NCBI GenBank assembly: GCA_973895155.1 | Contig: OZ316897.1 | Span: 13,826,001 to 13,890,000 of the forward strand | Reading direction: 5' to 3' | Length of the DNA stretch: 64,000 bases | From: Marsupella aquatica | Taxonomy: Eukaryota; Marchantiophyta | Shown here: piece after piece, positions 1-9,445 of the stretch | How the letters are laid out: every line of letters begins with the position of its first letter | Numbering within the stretch: position 1 is the first letter of the stretch | Position numbers and translations under genes: made by a program | Notes under the pieces: generated by a model | Seen by the model: only the letters and a program-made list of their open reading frames with translations | The model's database searches: none | Told to the model about the DNA's origin: nothing

Positions 1-620
1 GTCTTAGAGTGACGTCCCATTTTGCAGAATTCAACGTGACCCCCGGTGACTTATTTGTTCGATTGCGTACCAATCAGAAAGCCTATGCAGACATGGAAGC
101 ATGGGACCCTGGAGAATTTAATTAACCATAATGCAATTGACGTGGACACACACACAACTACAGGCCGTAAGGATCGGCGCAAACACCGGTCTCAGCAGCA
201 GCTGTAACTATGGGTGATGGTTTACAGCCTGATGTTCCATTCAGCACGTCAACCTGGAATGAGCGAGTGTCTACTACGAAATAATGACCGATTAATGTTG
301 AATGTGCCATGCTTTGATCTTTACAAGCCATCACGAAACGAGAAACCAAAATGAAGTGTAGGGTAACCCAACCTTCAAGAGGCGGTAGTGGGATCCAGAT
401 TATTTTTTATGTGCCAATTTCCACTTCCACTTTTGGCAAAAACTGGCAATTGTGTCTACCATTTGCCACTTTCCCACCAAATCATGGATCCCATTTGCTA
501 GTCTCTAAGGACACCCCCGTTCCTAACTTTTGTTCTTCCTACCCATCACATGCAAAGAAGTTTGGTGTTTTTCAATTCAATTGGGTGGAAGACTTAAAAA
601 CATTTGTCAGTCTTCAACTT
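1..620. other. Intergenic, no gene seen
   Basis: Only short open frames occur here, none with a recognisable domain or a convincing splice structure. The stretch ends where similarity to the inverted DPH7 fragment begins, near position 621. Confidence 0.5.
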
Positions 621-646
621 GCCTGAGCTAAGGATGGAGGACCATC

Positions 647-704
647 ATCATAGGGTTGCCATTGATGTCAAAAACATCATAGGGTCGCCATTGATGTCAA
701 AAAC
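647..704. repeat. 29-bp tandem duplication inside DPH7 fragment
   Basis: Two adjacent 29-bp units (647-675 and 676-704) differ at one base. The intact gene at 5.2 kb has a single copy, so the duplication arose in the fragment. Because 29 is not a multiple of three, it shifts the reading frame. Confidence 0.85.
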
Positions 705-1122
705 TCCCGGAGTCTCTTGGTGATATAATTTTGTCAGCCCAGGGGTTTCTTCCTGGTCAGCTGAGAAAAGATAGAGTCCACCAAGCCGTGCTGGACTCCC
801 ATTCTGGTCATGACCCTCTTGTAGAGTAAATGAGGCTGCTGCCAGAATGTGCCAATAAGGCTCATTTGGGCAAAACTCGACTGCATCTGCATTTCCTCCC
901 AACTCTACGTTGGCCATCCTTTGGACACCGCTCAAGCTTGTTCCAAATGAAACCTCAAAGGTCACCCTTCAGACCATCATGAGCATAACACACCAATTGT
1001 GCCTGATCATCCAATTTCGCTCTGAGGGTCCTCCAGTGAGTCCAATCAAACCCAGAATTAACAGACTTCCTGACTTCCAAGAAGATTGTGGCCAGCTTCA
1101 TGGCTCGTTTATCCACGTAATT

Positions 1123-1158
1123 GCTCAAAACCTTCTGTGTGCTCAAAACCTTCTGTGT
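1123..1158. repeat. 18-bp tandem duplication
   Basis: Two perfect 18-bp units (GCTCAAAACCTTCTGTGT) are adjacent. The homologous leader of the intact DPH7 gene has only one unit. Confidence 0.85.
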
Positions 1159-1275
1159 CCATCATGAAGTGTCTCGCAGCTGTTGCCGCCTACAATTGAG
1201 AATCTTCTTTTTTTGCCTTGAATACAGAAAGTTGACCCCTCCAAGAGAGGATTGATGAACAACTCCAGAGCATGC

Positions 1276-1500
1276 ACCTCTGTAGGGTAGCCGACAAGGG
1301 GGGATCATACCTAGTACAAGGAGGGAGAGAGGGTTGGACCAGAGCCCCAAGTGGACCAGCCAGGGGCTGAGGACAACCAGGACTCCCACCACTACACCCC
1401 ACCCACACACACATTCACCCTCCACAACCCTTGCATGTGGGGGGGGGATTGAACCTGGGACCTCTTGGTTCTAGGCTCATCCCCTGACCAACTTGACCTG
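1276..1500 (-). mobile_element. Possible tRNA-derived SINE
   Basis: On the minus strand, GGTTCAATCCC at about 1457-1447 matches the RNA polymerase III B box. CAAGTTGGTCAGGGG, about 30-40 nt upstream, resembles an A box. This spacing is typical of tRNA-derived SINE heads. The body then runs for about 200 bp of G- and T-rich sequence to the edge of the inverted DPH7 fragment. No clear A-rich tail or target-site duplication was found, so the call is tentative. An alternative is a decayed tRNA-like segment. Confidence 0.35.
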
Positions 1501-3180
1501 TAATTGAGAATCTTCTGGTGCTATGCGTGGAGACCAAATTCTGTGTTTCTCTCTTGTGCATGATTCCTCTCTTTTTCTCCAGTTCATAATTAGAGGGGTA
1601 ACTGGGCACTTACCTCCATGCGCCCAGCGGGTTAAAATAATGAACAAGAACAGGCAGTTTGACATCAATCTGTCACTTTGAATTCTTAGGGCATGCCATC
1701 TTTGGCTTGAGAACTCACCTCCATGAACATTAGATTTGGCTTGCATTTATGCCTCCTGGCCAACCCGCTTGTGTTTGTGACGAGTCTTTGGACCCCAAGT
1801 ATGTTCATATACTCAGGTGTGGTCATGACAGTCAGAGGACACACATGATGACATAAGTGATGTGATGACTATTATTGCTTAGGATTTGAAATGTCATGTC
1901 AAAATGGAAGAGTGAAATGTGCTTCCATCTTAGGATGATGTTCTTGACAAGGGACAGCTTGATCTTGTCTTTTGTAGGGTTAGAATTTGCGACCTTGGGG
2001 ATGTGGTCATTATTAGTGTGAACAATGTATTGGTTGTTGCCCATGCATCAAGTCATGATGTAGCCAAGCAGTCCGGCTCAAGGAGGAGGCATGATTATGC
2101 TAATTGCTACCCTAGGAATTTGTTTCCCCCCCCCCTTCCTTTGGAGGTCTTTGGGGCTTTACATCCTATCTTTGACTGATGCGGACATGCATGTGCAGTC
2201 CTTTCTAAAGAGGAAGGTCTTATCCCACACTTACTATTCTCCATACCTCTTTTAGACGGTGGATGTCTGACACACTACCAAGGGCTCAAGCATTCACTAG
2301 TCTTTGGAAGCTGGAAGCTGTTAGTTTTAGGGCAAGAAATCTTTGTGACCTCTTAGACACCTTACAGAGGGCTCAAGTCAAGGCTGTTAGTTTTAGGGCT
2401 TTTAGATCTCTTGGTGACCCTCTTATGTGGCTGTTAGTTTCAGGGCTTCTAGATCTTTTGGTCCCCTCTTACGTGTATTTTTCCTGACTTTCACCAAGCT
2501 TTTCAGTTTGCTGCTTAGTTCTACTTTAGAGCCAACTCCCACGTGACCTTCCTGAAGGATGTGGCGCTACCTAAACCCTCTGCACAAAGCAAATCTAGAT
2601 TTAAAACATGATCTGCTTAAGTGCAAAGTCTTTGCTTTTGTTTTATTCTGAATTCAACGTCAGCAGGACCTCTAAGTGCTGGAAAGTTTCTGGCTTTTGC
2701 CTTTGGAAGTCCACAATCTGTGTAGTCAGGCCTGGCCCAGGAAAGGGTTCAAGCATGTAAATGGTGTCTATTATATGCTCCCATGAGTCAAGATGAGGGA
2801 CACATTCTTCAGGACTGCATACATGCTAGTTGTGCCTTCCTTTGCTAACTCTTTGCTCTTGGCTCTTCCACGGGTTTTCCCTATTGTAGAGGACTGTGGG
2901 GCTAGCCTGGTTTCTCTCTTGTGCTCACTTAGTCTTGGGCACTTTTTGTTCTTTTGAAAAGGAATATCTTATTAATAAGGCACAATGCAAGGGTTATGTC
3001 TAGGGTGAAGCTACACCATAACTCTAAGTAAGGACAAAACTGAAAGTGAACAAAATGAAAATGGACAAAAAAACATAATCAAAGATGAACAATACTATAG
3101 CATTCATCTCTATATTAATCACGCTACTGTAGACGGCACGTCAAAGCCATGTTCTCTTGTAAGTCAAGAATATTATAACC
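1501..3180. other. Intergenic, degenerate repeats only
   Basis: No supported gene. Between about 2310 and 2470 a phrase close to GCTGTTAGTTTTAGGGC recurs three times at about 60-80 bp spacing with flanking words such as GATCT and CCTCTTA, forming a degenerate tandem repeat. The rest is unstructured to my eye. Confidence 0.45.
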
Positions 3181-3209
3181 ATTTAATTTTCCTGTTGTTA
3201 TATTATCGA

Positions 3210-3279
3210 GACCGTCAGATTGAGCTAAAGGGTTTAGGGTTTAGATTTTCCTCTAATATCTAGACCGTCAGATCGAGCT
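3210..3279. repeat. Direct repeat with telomere-like motif
   Basis: GACCGTCAGATTGAGCT at 3210-3226 recurs at 3263-3279 with one change. Between them, at 3231-3244, lies GGTTTAGGGTTTAG, two units of the plant telomere-type repeat TTTAGGG. Confidence 0.6.
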
Positions 3280-3622
3280 CCAGTTGGTGAATCCCCTTGC
3301 CCACAAGTAAGTTTTTGTGAGTAGCGTCTCACTCGTTCTTTTCTCAAATGCTCTCTTCAAACACGAAGCTGCTCTGGCGCACTGGAAATTTATGTTCCTG
3401 TTCTTCTTTGGGTGCTGCTTGGATTGATGAATTGCTTGGATTGATGAACGGACCCTACGAATGTCCTCTCCTCGTGCAAGTTTCGTTTGCTAGAAGGCTT
3501 AATGAGAATTGAAGCAAACAAAAGGAAATTGCCGTCTGCAGTGCTCGCTTGTTGGGTTTCCTCGGTTTACGATGTCTGCAGAAACCTCCTCACAACAACA
3601 GACGAACACCACCGGTTCCAAA

Positions 3623-3639
3623 GGTTTAGGGTTTAGGGT
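3623..3639 (+). promoter_or_regulatory. Telo-box-like motif upstream of DPH7
   Basis: GGTTTAGGGTTTAGGGT contains two TTTAGGG units. The related telo-box (AAACCCTA) is known in promoters and leaders of plant genes for translation and cell division. The motif is 1.3 kb before the DPH7 start codon, so assigning it to that promoter is inference. The transcription start is not visible from sequence. Confidence 0.35.
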
Positions 3640-4606
3640 CCGCTCCTCCCTTCAATCTGTTTAGAGAGGAGGTATCCACTTCTCCAGAAGTTTCTTGAAT
3701 TCATTTGATTTGATCTAGATGATAATGCAAATGGTTGAAACGCTTCTCGTTTCTTGAACGGGCTTTGGAATTTTAAAGCTGGCTGGACGCTTTGGATAAT
3801 TTTTTAGATCGTTTTCTGTGGGCTGTACTGTAGTGGTCGTGCTCTTTCGAGCAACCGGAGATGCACCATTCTCAAGCAATCCAAATTCAAGGTACTCAAT
3901 CAAGTTTGCCTTGGTATCAATTAATTCCTAGGTCATCGTTGGTAATAGACGGCATCGGTTCGATGCCGGAATTCGTTAGTCCCATATTCGCTGTAGTTCC
4001 GTGAATTCTTTGGAGAGTAGAGGTTGGAATGTCCAAGGTTCTCTTTGATGGGAAAGTTTTACAGAGGTGTAATGTCCGTAAATAGTGACTTGGAAGTGGA
4101 CCGAGGCTCTCTCTAATGGGAAAACTTTACAAAGGTAGAATTAGCAATGGTGACAAGTAACAAGCAATCCACGATTCGGAATGCACTTCTTCTTGTGATT
4201 CTAATCTGGGGTTGATGGATTAGAGAAAAATCAACGGGTACTGCCTGAAGGCTTCAGACGTTTGACGAATACCTGGACTACTACGATGGGTCCTGTCTGC
4301 TGTCTCATGGTTCATGTACTTCTTGCGAAGCGCAGATCGGAAGTTGGGAGCGGTTCGCCAAAGTGATTGATTTCTTGCGAAAACAACTGGATCGGGAGAC
4401 TGTTGTAAGTGTTGTTGCGACTCCGATTTATCCAGAGAATGACATGTTGTGAAGTGAAATCCACTTGACATTTTGGTTAATTGTATCTTTTGTGGGCAGA
4501 GACTGTATCTTCGTGACACTAGGCTGAAAGGTTTACTTTGGGTATTCCCCTTGAGGTGTCTCGGGTTGGCTTGCGTTAGTGCCAAACCAAGGGGACCCAT
4601 CTGTTA
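3640..4606. other. Presumed DPH7 upstream region
   Basis: No coding gene is supported. The stretch may hold promoter or leader sequence of DPH7. An imperfect direct repeat is visible: TCTCTTTGATGGGAAAGTTTTACAGAGGT near 4042 and a similar phrase near 4110, in both cases spanning the words ATGGGAAA and TTTACA. Confidence 0.35.
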
Positions 4607-4749
4607 CACATGCTCCGGAGTTGATCGGCTATTCTCTGTTGGATGGGTCAACTTTCTGTATTCAAGGCCAAAAAAGAAGATTCTCAATTACAGGCAGCAA
4701 CAGCTGCCGAGACAGTTCATGATGGACACAGAAGGTTTTGAGCAATTAC

Positions 4750-4911
4750 ATGGATAAACGAGCCTTGAAGCTGGCCACAATCTTCTGGGAAGTCAGGAAG
4801 TCTATTAATTCTAGGTTTGACTGGACTCACTGGAGGACCCTCAGAGCGAAATTGGATGATCAGGCAAAATTGGTGTGTTATGCTCATGATGGGCTGAAGG
4901 GCGACCTCTGA
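4750..4911 (+). other. 53-codon upstream ORF in DPH7 leader
   Basis: An ATG-initiated frame of 53 codons ends 37 nt before the DPH7 start codon. It lies within the part duplicated at 621-1275. There the frame is still open but its ATG is GTG. Most of the differences I counted between the two copies change the amino acid (about six of nine), so there is no sign of protein-level constraint. I do not recognise the peptide. It could repress or modulate DPH7 translation as a uORF if this stretch is in the mRNA, which is unknown. Confidence 0.35.
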
Positions 4912-4948
4912 GGTTTCATTTGGAACAACCTTGAGCGGTGTCCGAAGG

Positions 4949-6238
4949 ATGGCCAAGGTAGAGTTGGGAGGAAATGCAGATGCGGTCGAGTTTTGCCCAA
5001 ATGAGCCTTATTTGCACATTCTGGCAGCAGCCTCATATACTCTACAAGAAGGTCATGACCAGAACGGGAGTCCAGCACGGCTTGGTGGACTCTATCTTTT
5101 CTCAGCTGACCAGGAAGAAACCCCTGGGTTGACAAAATTATATCACCGAGAGGCTCCGGGAGTTTTTGACATCAAATGGCGACCCTATGATGATGGTCCT
5201 CCATCCTTAGCTCAGGCCAGTGCTGATGGCAGTTTGTATCTTCACACATTAGAGGAGGGCTTTGACCCTGCAACGTTGGAGCTTCACGAAAAGGCTAATG
5301 TGGGTGTCTCCACTTCCATGTGCCTCTATGTGGATTGGAATCCGGTGCATTCCAATCCTGAAGTTGTTCTTAGTCACTCCGATGGATCCATCTCTGTAGT
5401 TAACCTGGGACAGTCAGAGCTAGAGATTAGTGCCTCCTGGCAGGCACATGACTTTGAGGCCTGGGTTGCAGCATATGACTCTTGGAGAACTCAAGTTGTG
5501 TACAGTGGAGGTGATGATTGCCAATTTTGCTGTTGGGACCTGAGAGAGAATCCTAGTTGTCCAGTATTTAGGGACAGGAAAACCCATAGCATGGGTGTTA
5601 CCAGCATTCAGGGCAATGTGCTGTGGGAGAACATTCTGGTTACCGGTAGCTATGATGAGAGGGTGAGGTTGTTCGATTTGAGAATGACACAGAAACCACT
5701 CATGACAGCAGAATTGGGGCTCGGGGGAGGAGTATGGAGAGTGAAATGGCATCACACTAGGAGGGACGTTCTTCTAGCAGCTTGCATGCATAATGGAGCT
5801 GCAATAGCACAAGTGGTCGAAGGAGGATTCCAGGTACTTGAACAGTACGAGGAACATACGTCACTGACATATGGAGCAAGTTGGTGCCGAGGTGACTTGG
5901 GGAATACTCTCGAGATGTTGAATGCAGATAATGGATTAGAGGCCAAGGGCCATGAGAGATTTTCTTGTACAGATCTGACAAACTCGGGTGCAGAAGAGGC
6001 CAAGCAGGTTCTTCAGCACGTAGCAGAAATAGAAGAGACGGAGATAATTGAGCCGAAATTGACAGGGGACAGGGTGACAGAAAGAGATAATGGTCACGAG
6101 GGAAGTCTGTCAGTTGACTTCAGAAAGCTCGGCTCGGAGACAGCCATGGGGATGAGAACCCTCGTTGCAACTTGTTCTTTCTATGACAAAGCTGTTCATT
6201 TGTGGCGGCCCAGGACATTTTCCGTCGTCCCACGGTGA
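4949..6238 (+). CDS. DPH7: DPH7, diphthine methylesterase (WD40 protein)
   Basis: A single uninterrupted frame of 429 residues, close to the length of animal DPH7 (about 450). DPH7 removes the methyl ester from diphthine on elongation factor 2, allowing the final amidation to diphthamide in the cytosol. The N-terminal block GGNADAVEFCPNEPY and the following LAAASYTLQEG are typical of the family. WD-like blades are visible: GGDDCQFCCWDLRE near residues 186-199, GSYDERVRLFDLR near 233-245, and CSFYDKAVHLWRP at the C terminus. ATG at 4949 is chosen because an in-frame TGA lies at 4895 and the upstream TTG at 4931 is not a plausible plant start. The CDS has no intron. The 5' part is duplicated in inverted orientation at 621-1275. 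Residues about 340-400 are acidic and charged, as expected for a blade-connecting insert. Confidence 0.9.
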   Translation: MAKVELGGNADAVEFCPNEPYLHILAAASYTLQEGHDQNGSPARLGGLYLFSADQEETPGLTKLYHREAPGVFDIKWRPYDDGPPSLAQASADGSLYLHTLEEGFDPATLELHEKANVGVSTSMCLYVDWNPVHSNPEVVLSHSDGSISVVNLGQSELEISASWQAHDFEAWVAAYDSWRTQVVYSGGDDCQFCCWDLRENPSCPVFRDRKTHSMGVTSIQGNVLWENILVTGSYDERVRLFDLRMTQKPLMTAELGLGGGVWRVKWHHTRRDVLLAACMHNGAAIAQVVEGGFQVLEQYEEHTSLTYGASWCRGDLGNTLEMLNADNGLEAKGHERFSCTDLTNSGAEEAKQVLQHVAEIEETEIIEPKLTGDRVTERDNGHEGSLSVDFRKLGSETAMGMRTLVATCSFYDKAVHLWRPRTFSVVPR

Positions 6239-6795
6239 TCTGAGGTTATGACATGCTGACATTTGATTAAGCAGGTTTTGATGCCTTCCTCTGGCTTGAC
6301 TGTGATGCTGGTTTTAGTCTTGGAAGGCTCAGAAAATTGTGTACTTTACACACCTGGAGCCAAAGAAGCCTGTCCTTGCGGAGCTGCTCTTCAAGAACTG
6401 TCAATTGCTTCTTCACTTGGTTTCTGCAGGATGGGTTCAACAGCGCATACTGGTCGACTTGGTCTTTAAATTTCTCATCTCTCTCCATACCCTGCAGTTG
6501 AACATACGTTAGGAAGAATAGTGGCCCCGACTCCGATCCATAATTATTTGGGTACCACTCCTGGAAACAAAACGAAGTTCCACCTGCTTCGGAAATGCGC
6601 GTGAACCCTCCAAAAGTGATTTCGGAGGTCTAAATCTGAGCTGGCTATGTCAGCGAGGAGATCACAAGTTTGACAAAAAAGCTTCCAAATACCACCTTCA
6701 TTAATTGAACTCCTTGAACAAGTCAGTTTAGTGTATATCTTTAAAGAGCTAATGGAAAGCAAAGAAATGAATGCTTTGAGATAAAGCAACTGAAT
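6239..6795. other. DPH7 3' flank, no gene seen
   Basis: Contains short frames on both strands without recognisable domains. No canonical AATAAA polyadenylation signal was noticed shortly after the DPH7 stop. Confidence 0.4.
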
Positions 6796-7527
6796 CTACA
6801 GAAATTTTACAGCGAACAAGGACATTGATGTGAATAAGGATAGAGTCCAATGCTGATCTAATGGGATTGCGGGGTCAAGCCTCGAACGAACCTTAATGGG
6901 CGCCCTCGCGATGAAGTATCGTATCTCATGTTCCAAAGACGCGAGAGGGCCGCGTTTGTCTTGGTCAAAGCCTTTGAATTTATTCTTCCACCTTTTGACC
7001 ATGGCATTAACTGCACTGTCAGACTGGCGCTCATCAAAGATGTGTTGGTTTTCCTCCAGTGGATTGTTCAATCTTAGCTCTTGCCTTGAACTGAGGACTT
7101 GCTCGGCGGCTTCGATGCTGTGATATGACTTCTCTCTCGGTGATCCTGGTCGACCAAGTTGAAGAGTCCGAGAGAGATGATTCCAATTAGAACACTTGCT
7201 ATTGTGTTCATTCAAGCCGGTCTCTTCTCCTTCCCTCTCTGATTCGTTACTTACACATCTTAGCTCCAGGCCATCTACCCTCCATGAACTGGACTCGGGC
7301 ACCATCTTCTGGCTTGTTAGAGCATCTCCACCAGTTCGGGCACTCGTGGCCCCTATCCCAAAAATTTGCCTCGTGTTATTATTCAGGTCCGATGGATGCT
7401 GGCCCGAGACCCTCCTCGCTGATCCCCACTGGCACCTCGCAAAATTTGCACAAAAATGTTTGTGGAATGCAGGAAACTCTCCAAGCAGGAACTCAAGCTT
7501 GAGCCAGATTGCGCTCAGTGTATGCAT
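6796..7527 (-). CDS. Hypothetical ORF, 243 codons, unrecognised
   Basis: A minus-strand frame from a true ATG at 7525-7527 to a stop at 6796. The peptide is hydrophilic and ends in a stretch with VKRWKNKFKGF and LEHEIRYFIARAP. The first of these loosely recalls the last helix of a SANT/trihelix domain, but I cannot assign a family. An overlapping plus-strand frame also runs for about 200 codons, so a chance ORF is quite possible. It may belong with the GRF-like fragment at 7754-7966 as remnants of one gene. Confidence 0.25.
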   Translation of the reverse strand: MHTLSAIWLKLEFLLGEFPAFHKHFCANFARCQWGSARRVSGQHPSDLNNNTRQIFGIGATSARTGGDALTSQKMVPESSSWRVDGLELRCVSNESEREGEETGLNEHNSKCSNWNHLSRTLQLGRPGSPREKSYHSIEAAEQVLSSRQELRLNNPLEENQHIFDERQSDSAVNAMVKRWKNKFKGFDQDKRGPLASLEHEIRYFIARAPIKVRSRLDPAIPLDQHWTLSLFTSMSLFAVKFL

Positions 7528-7753
7528 TCAATCTGTCTATCTTTCTGGGGGTCAAAATGGGGGCACATTCTCTGACTGCATGAATCTGGCGTATGAAAAC
7601 GCATATGAATTTGGCGGTCAGGGTCTGCAACTTTTCGGTGGGCCGCCATCAATGGGTTGTAGGGTGCCAGTGGGACATCCTACCCGCATATGTGAAATCG
7701 CCATATGCCTAAATGAAGGTTATTGGGCTATTTGCTGGCCCTGGTGGAGATGC

Positions 7754-7966
7754 TCATACTGGAAGGGCTCGTGCTCTGTTTGCCAAGCTGCTCGTTGTTG
7801 ATGTAGCCAACTTCTGAAGCTGGAATAACCACCACTTTTTTCTTTGTTGTCCAAGTGCCCGTGCTGTAGACTGCAAGCACTTCCTATAATTGTGGCCCCG
7901 GTTTGGACTTGTTCGACAAATAAGCGTTGTCCACCCTGACAAATGACATTTGTCACACCCAGTCAT
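7754..7966 (-). pseudogene. GRF-type zinc-finger-like fragment
   Basis: The minus-strand frame starts MTGCDKCHLSG and continues CRTSPNRGHNYRKC. This resembles the GRF zinc finger core, whose hallmarks are a C-x-C pair, a T/S-x-N-x-GR stretch, an aromatic followed by x-x-C, and a distal C-x-F-F-x-W. The distal part here reads KKWWLFQLQ, so the last cysteine and tryptophan are not in place, and the G-R of the signature is G-H. GRF domains occur in plant nucleic-acid-binding and transposon-associated proteins. The frame is only 70 codons with no clear splice partners, so I treat it as a decayed fragment. A divergent live exon is possible. Confidence 0.35.
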
Positions 7967-8058
7967 CCCAGCCCTGGCCTATCCACACCCTGGCCCGACC
8001 CTGACTGGCCCTAACCTGTCCCGGCCCGACCCTGGCCTGTCCTGGCCTATCCCCCCCC
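7965..8058. repeat. C-rich degenerate minisatellite
   Basis: Words such as CCTGGCC, CCCGACCCTG and GGCCTATCC alternate irregularly over about 95 bp, giving a strongly pyrimidine-rich tract with no fixed period. Confidence 0.6.
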
Positions 8059-9445
8059 TCATCTTGTTTACACCAGTTGAACCCTCAACAAATAAAAACA
8101 TATTTTGAAGCCTTCAGCTAGAAATTTTGAAAACTCATTAAGCTAGCAAATTGATTGAAATTGTAATGTACCATCCACTCGCCCAAACTGCCAAAATTAC
8201 TTCCTGGCCCAAAAATTTAATTTGGTTATCAGGTTATCCTCGCACGTCAACCCTACCAACCTGAGATGACATGGATTGTTTGTGGACACACGAGGCTCCT
8301 GATTCACCCGTGCTAACCCACCTCCTAACCCCCACAAGCTGCACCTTAATTAACACTGTGGACTAGGTCAATTTCCCCATCCGACATTTAAGTGGAATTC
8401 GGGTGTTGATAGCTATCGATGAGCAAAACCTATTCCATTTTGGTCTCTTCATTTGTCCCACTTTCACAGTCCTTGGGCAAATCATGAGTCAACAGATGTC
8501 CCAAGACCAAGTAGGTGTCATCTCAGGTTATTTAGTCTAATTGAACCCACATATAACTGATATAACTGATAATTTAATTGTTTTTGGGGGAGGTTAATAA
8601 ATAATCAGACCATAGTTTGCTGATCGCACTGAAGCGAAACACGTGATTGAAAAGGAATTGACAAGAGAATTGATTGATTGAAAATCTTATCACGGGAGAA
8701 ATTTCTGCTTGAATTTTGGAAAGGTCGATTGACTAGGACAGCTTTAAGCATTGTTTAATAAGATGGTACAAGATATCATAACAGAAACGTACATGTTTCA
8801 CAGACCCACAACGTGAAGCTCACGAAGATAGCAAGCGACTCAATGGTTAACAAATCATTTGACACATTGTCTAATTAACCAAGTACTGCTGTAGGTCCAG
8901 GACCTACCTTGGTTTCTCATGTGAAACAGTCGAATCCTCGCAGGCTTGCCTCCTCAGAGATCAAGAGTTTAGGGTTTAGCCCAGATGACTTTGTGGTAGG
9001 TCACTTGAATATAAACTGACAGGTATTGGGTTTAACTATTGTGACCGGTTCTTCCCTTTATGTGAGGTTTCACAGATTTCCACTTAAAAAAAAGGAAAGA
9101 AAAAAAAATTAAAAAAAAATCAAGGCTCTTCACAACAGCAATCAGAAGAGGTCGAACTTGAAAGGAGACCCATCACTCTGCTTTGCTCTAATCTTCTTCG
9201 TGACCGCCAATCGGTTGAACCAAAAGACAGATTAAAGAGGATTGGGCATCATTCTTGGTCGAGCCTGTGTTTGATGCATGCAATGCCATTTGCAGACCAA
9301 TCCCAGCACCATAATGTGGGCATCCGTCTTTGCATTTGACATTTGATTTACTGGCTGTACATTGCAAAAACTTGTGACGAAATACAGGCGCTGCAGCACC
9401 AGAACCACTACTACTTGGTTACACTCCACGACTATCTTGTGATAA
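8059..9445. other. Intergenic
   Basis: No supported coding frame. A third TTTAGGG pair occurs at 8968-8979 and an A-rich stretch at about 9086-9119. The end of this tract is probably the promoter and leader of the small gene starting at 9446. Confidence 0.45.

Larger units (their letters stand above)
621..1275 (-). pseudogene. Inverted truncated duplicate of DPH7 5' region
   Basis: Read on the minus strand, this segment closely matches positions 4607-5216 on the plus strand, which are the leader and first roughly 90 codons of the intact DPH7 gene. The motif GGNADAVEFCPNEPY and the following LGGLYLFSADQEET are preserved, with scattered substitutions such as R to Q, L to W and Y to F. The copy stops abruptly after the codons for PSLAQ, so all WD40 blades beyond the first are missing. 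A 29-bp tandem duplication at 647-704 breaks the reading frame, and an 18-bp tandem duplication sits in the leader part at 1123-1158. I infer a non-functional partial duplicate that forms an inverted repeat with about 3.3 kb of spacer. Transcription through both copies could in principle give a long hairpin RNA, which the sequence alone does not show. Confidence 0.85.

Noticed and set aside
4931-4948. TTG-initiated six-codon N-terminal extension of DPH7
   Set aside because: TTG is not a plausible plant start codon, the family N terminus fits ATG at 4949, and an in-frame stop lies at 4895.
7196-7801. 201-codon plus-strand frame
   Set aside because: Antisense to the minus-strand frames here, no ATG-anchored domain, composition of a chance ORF.
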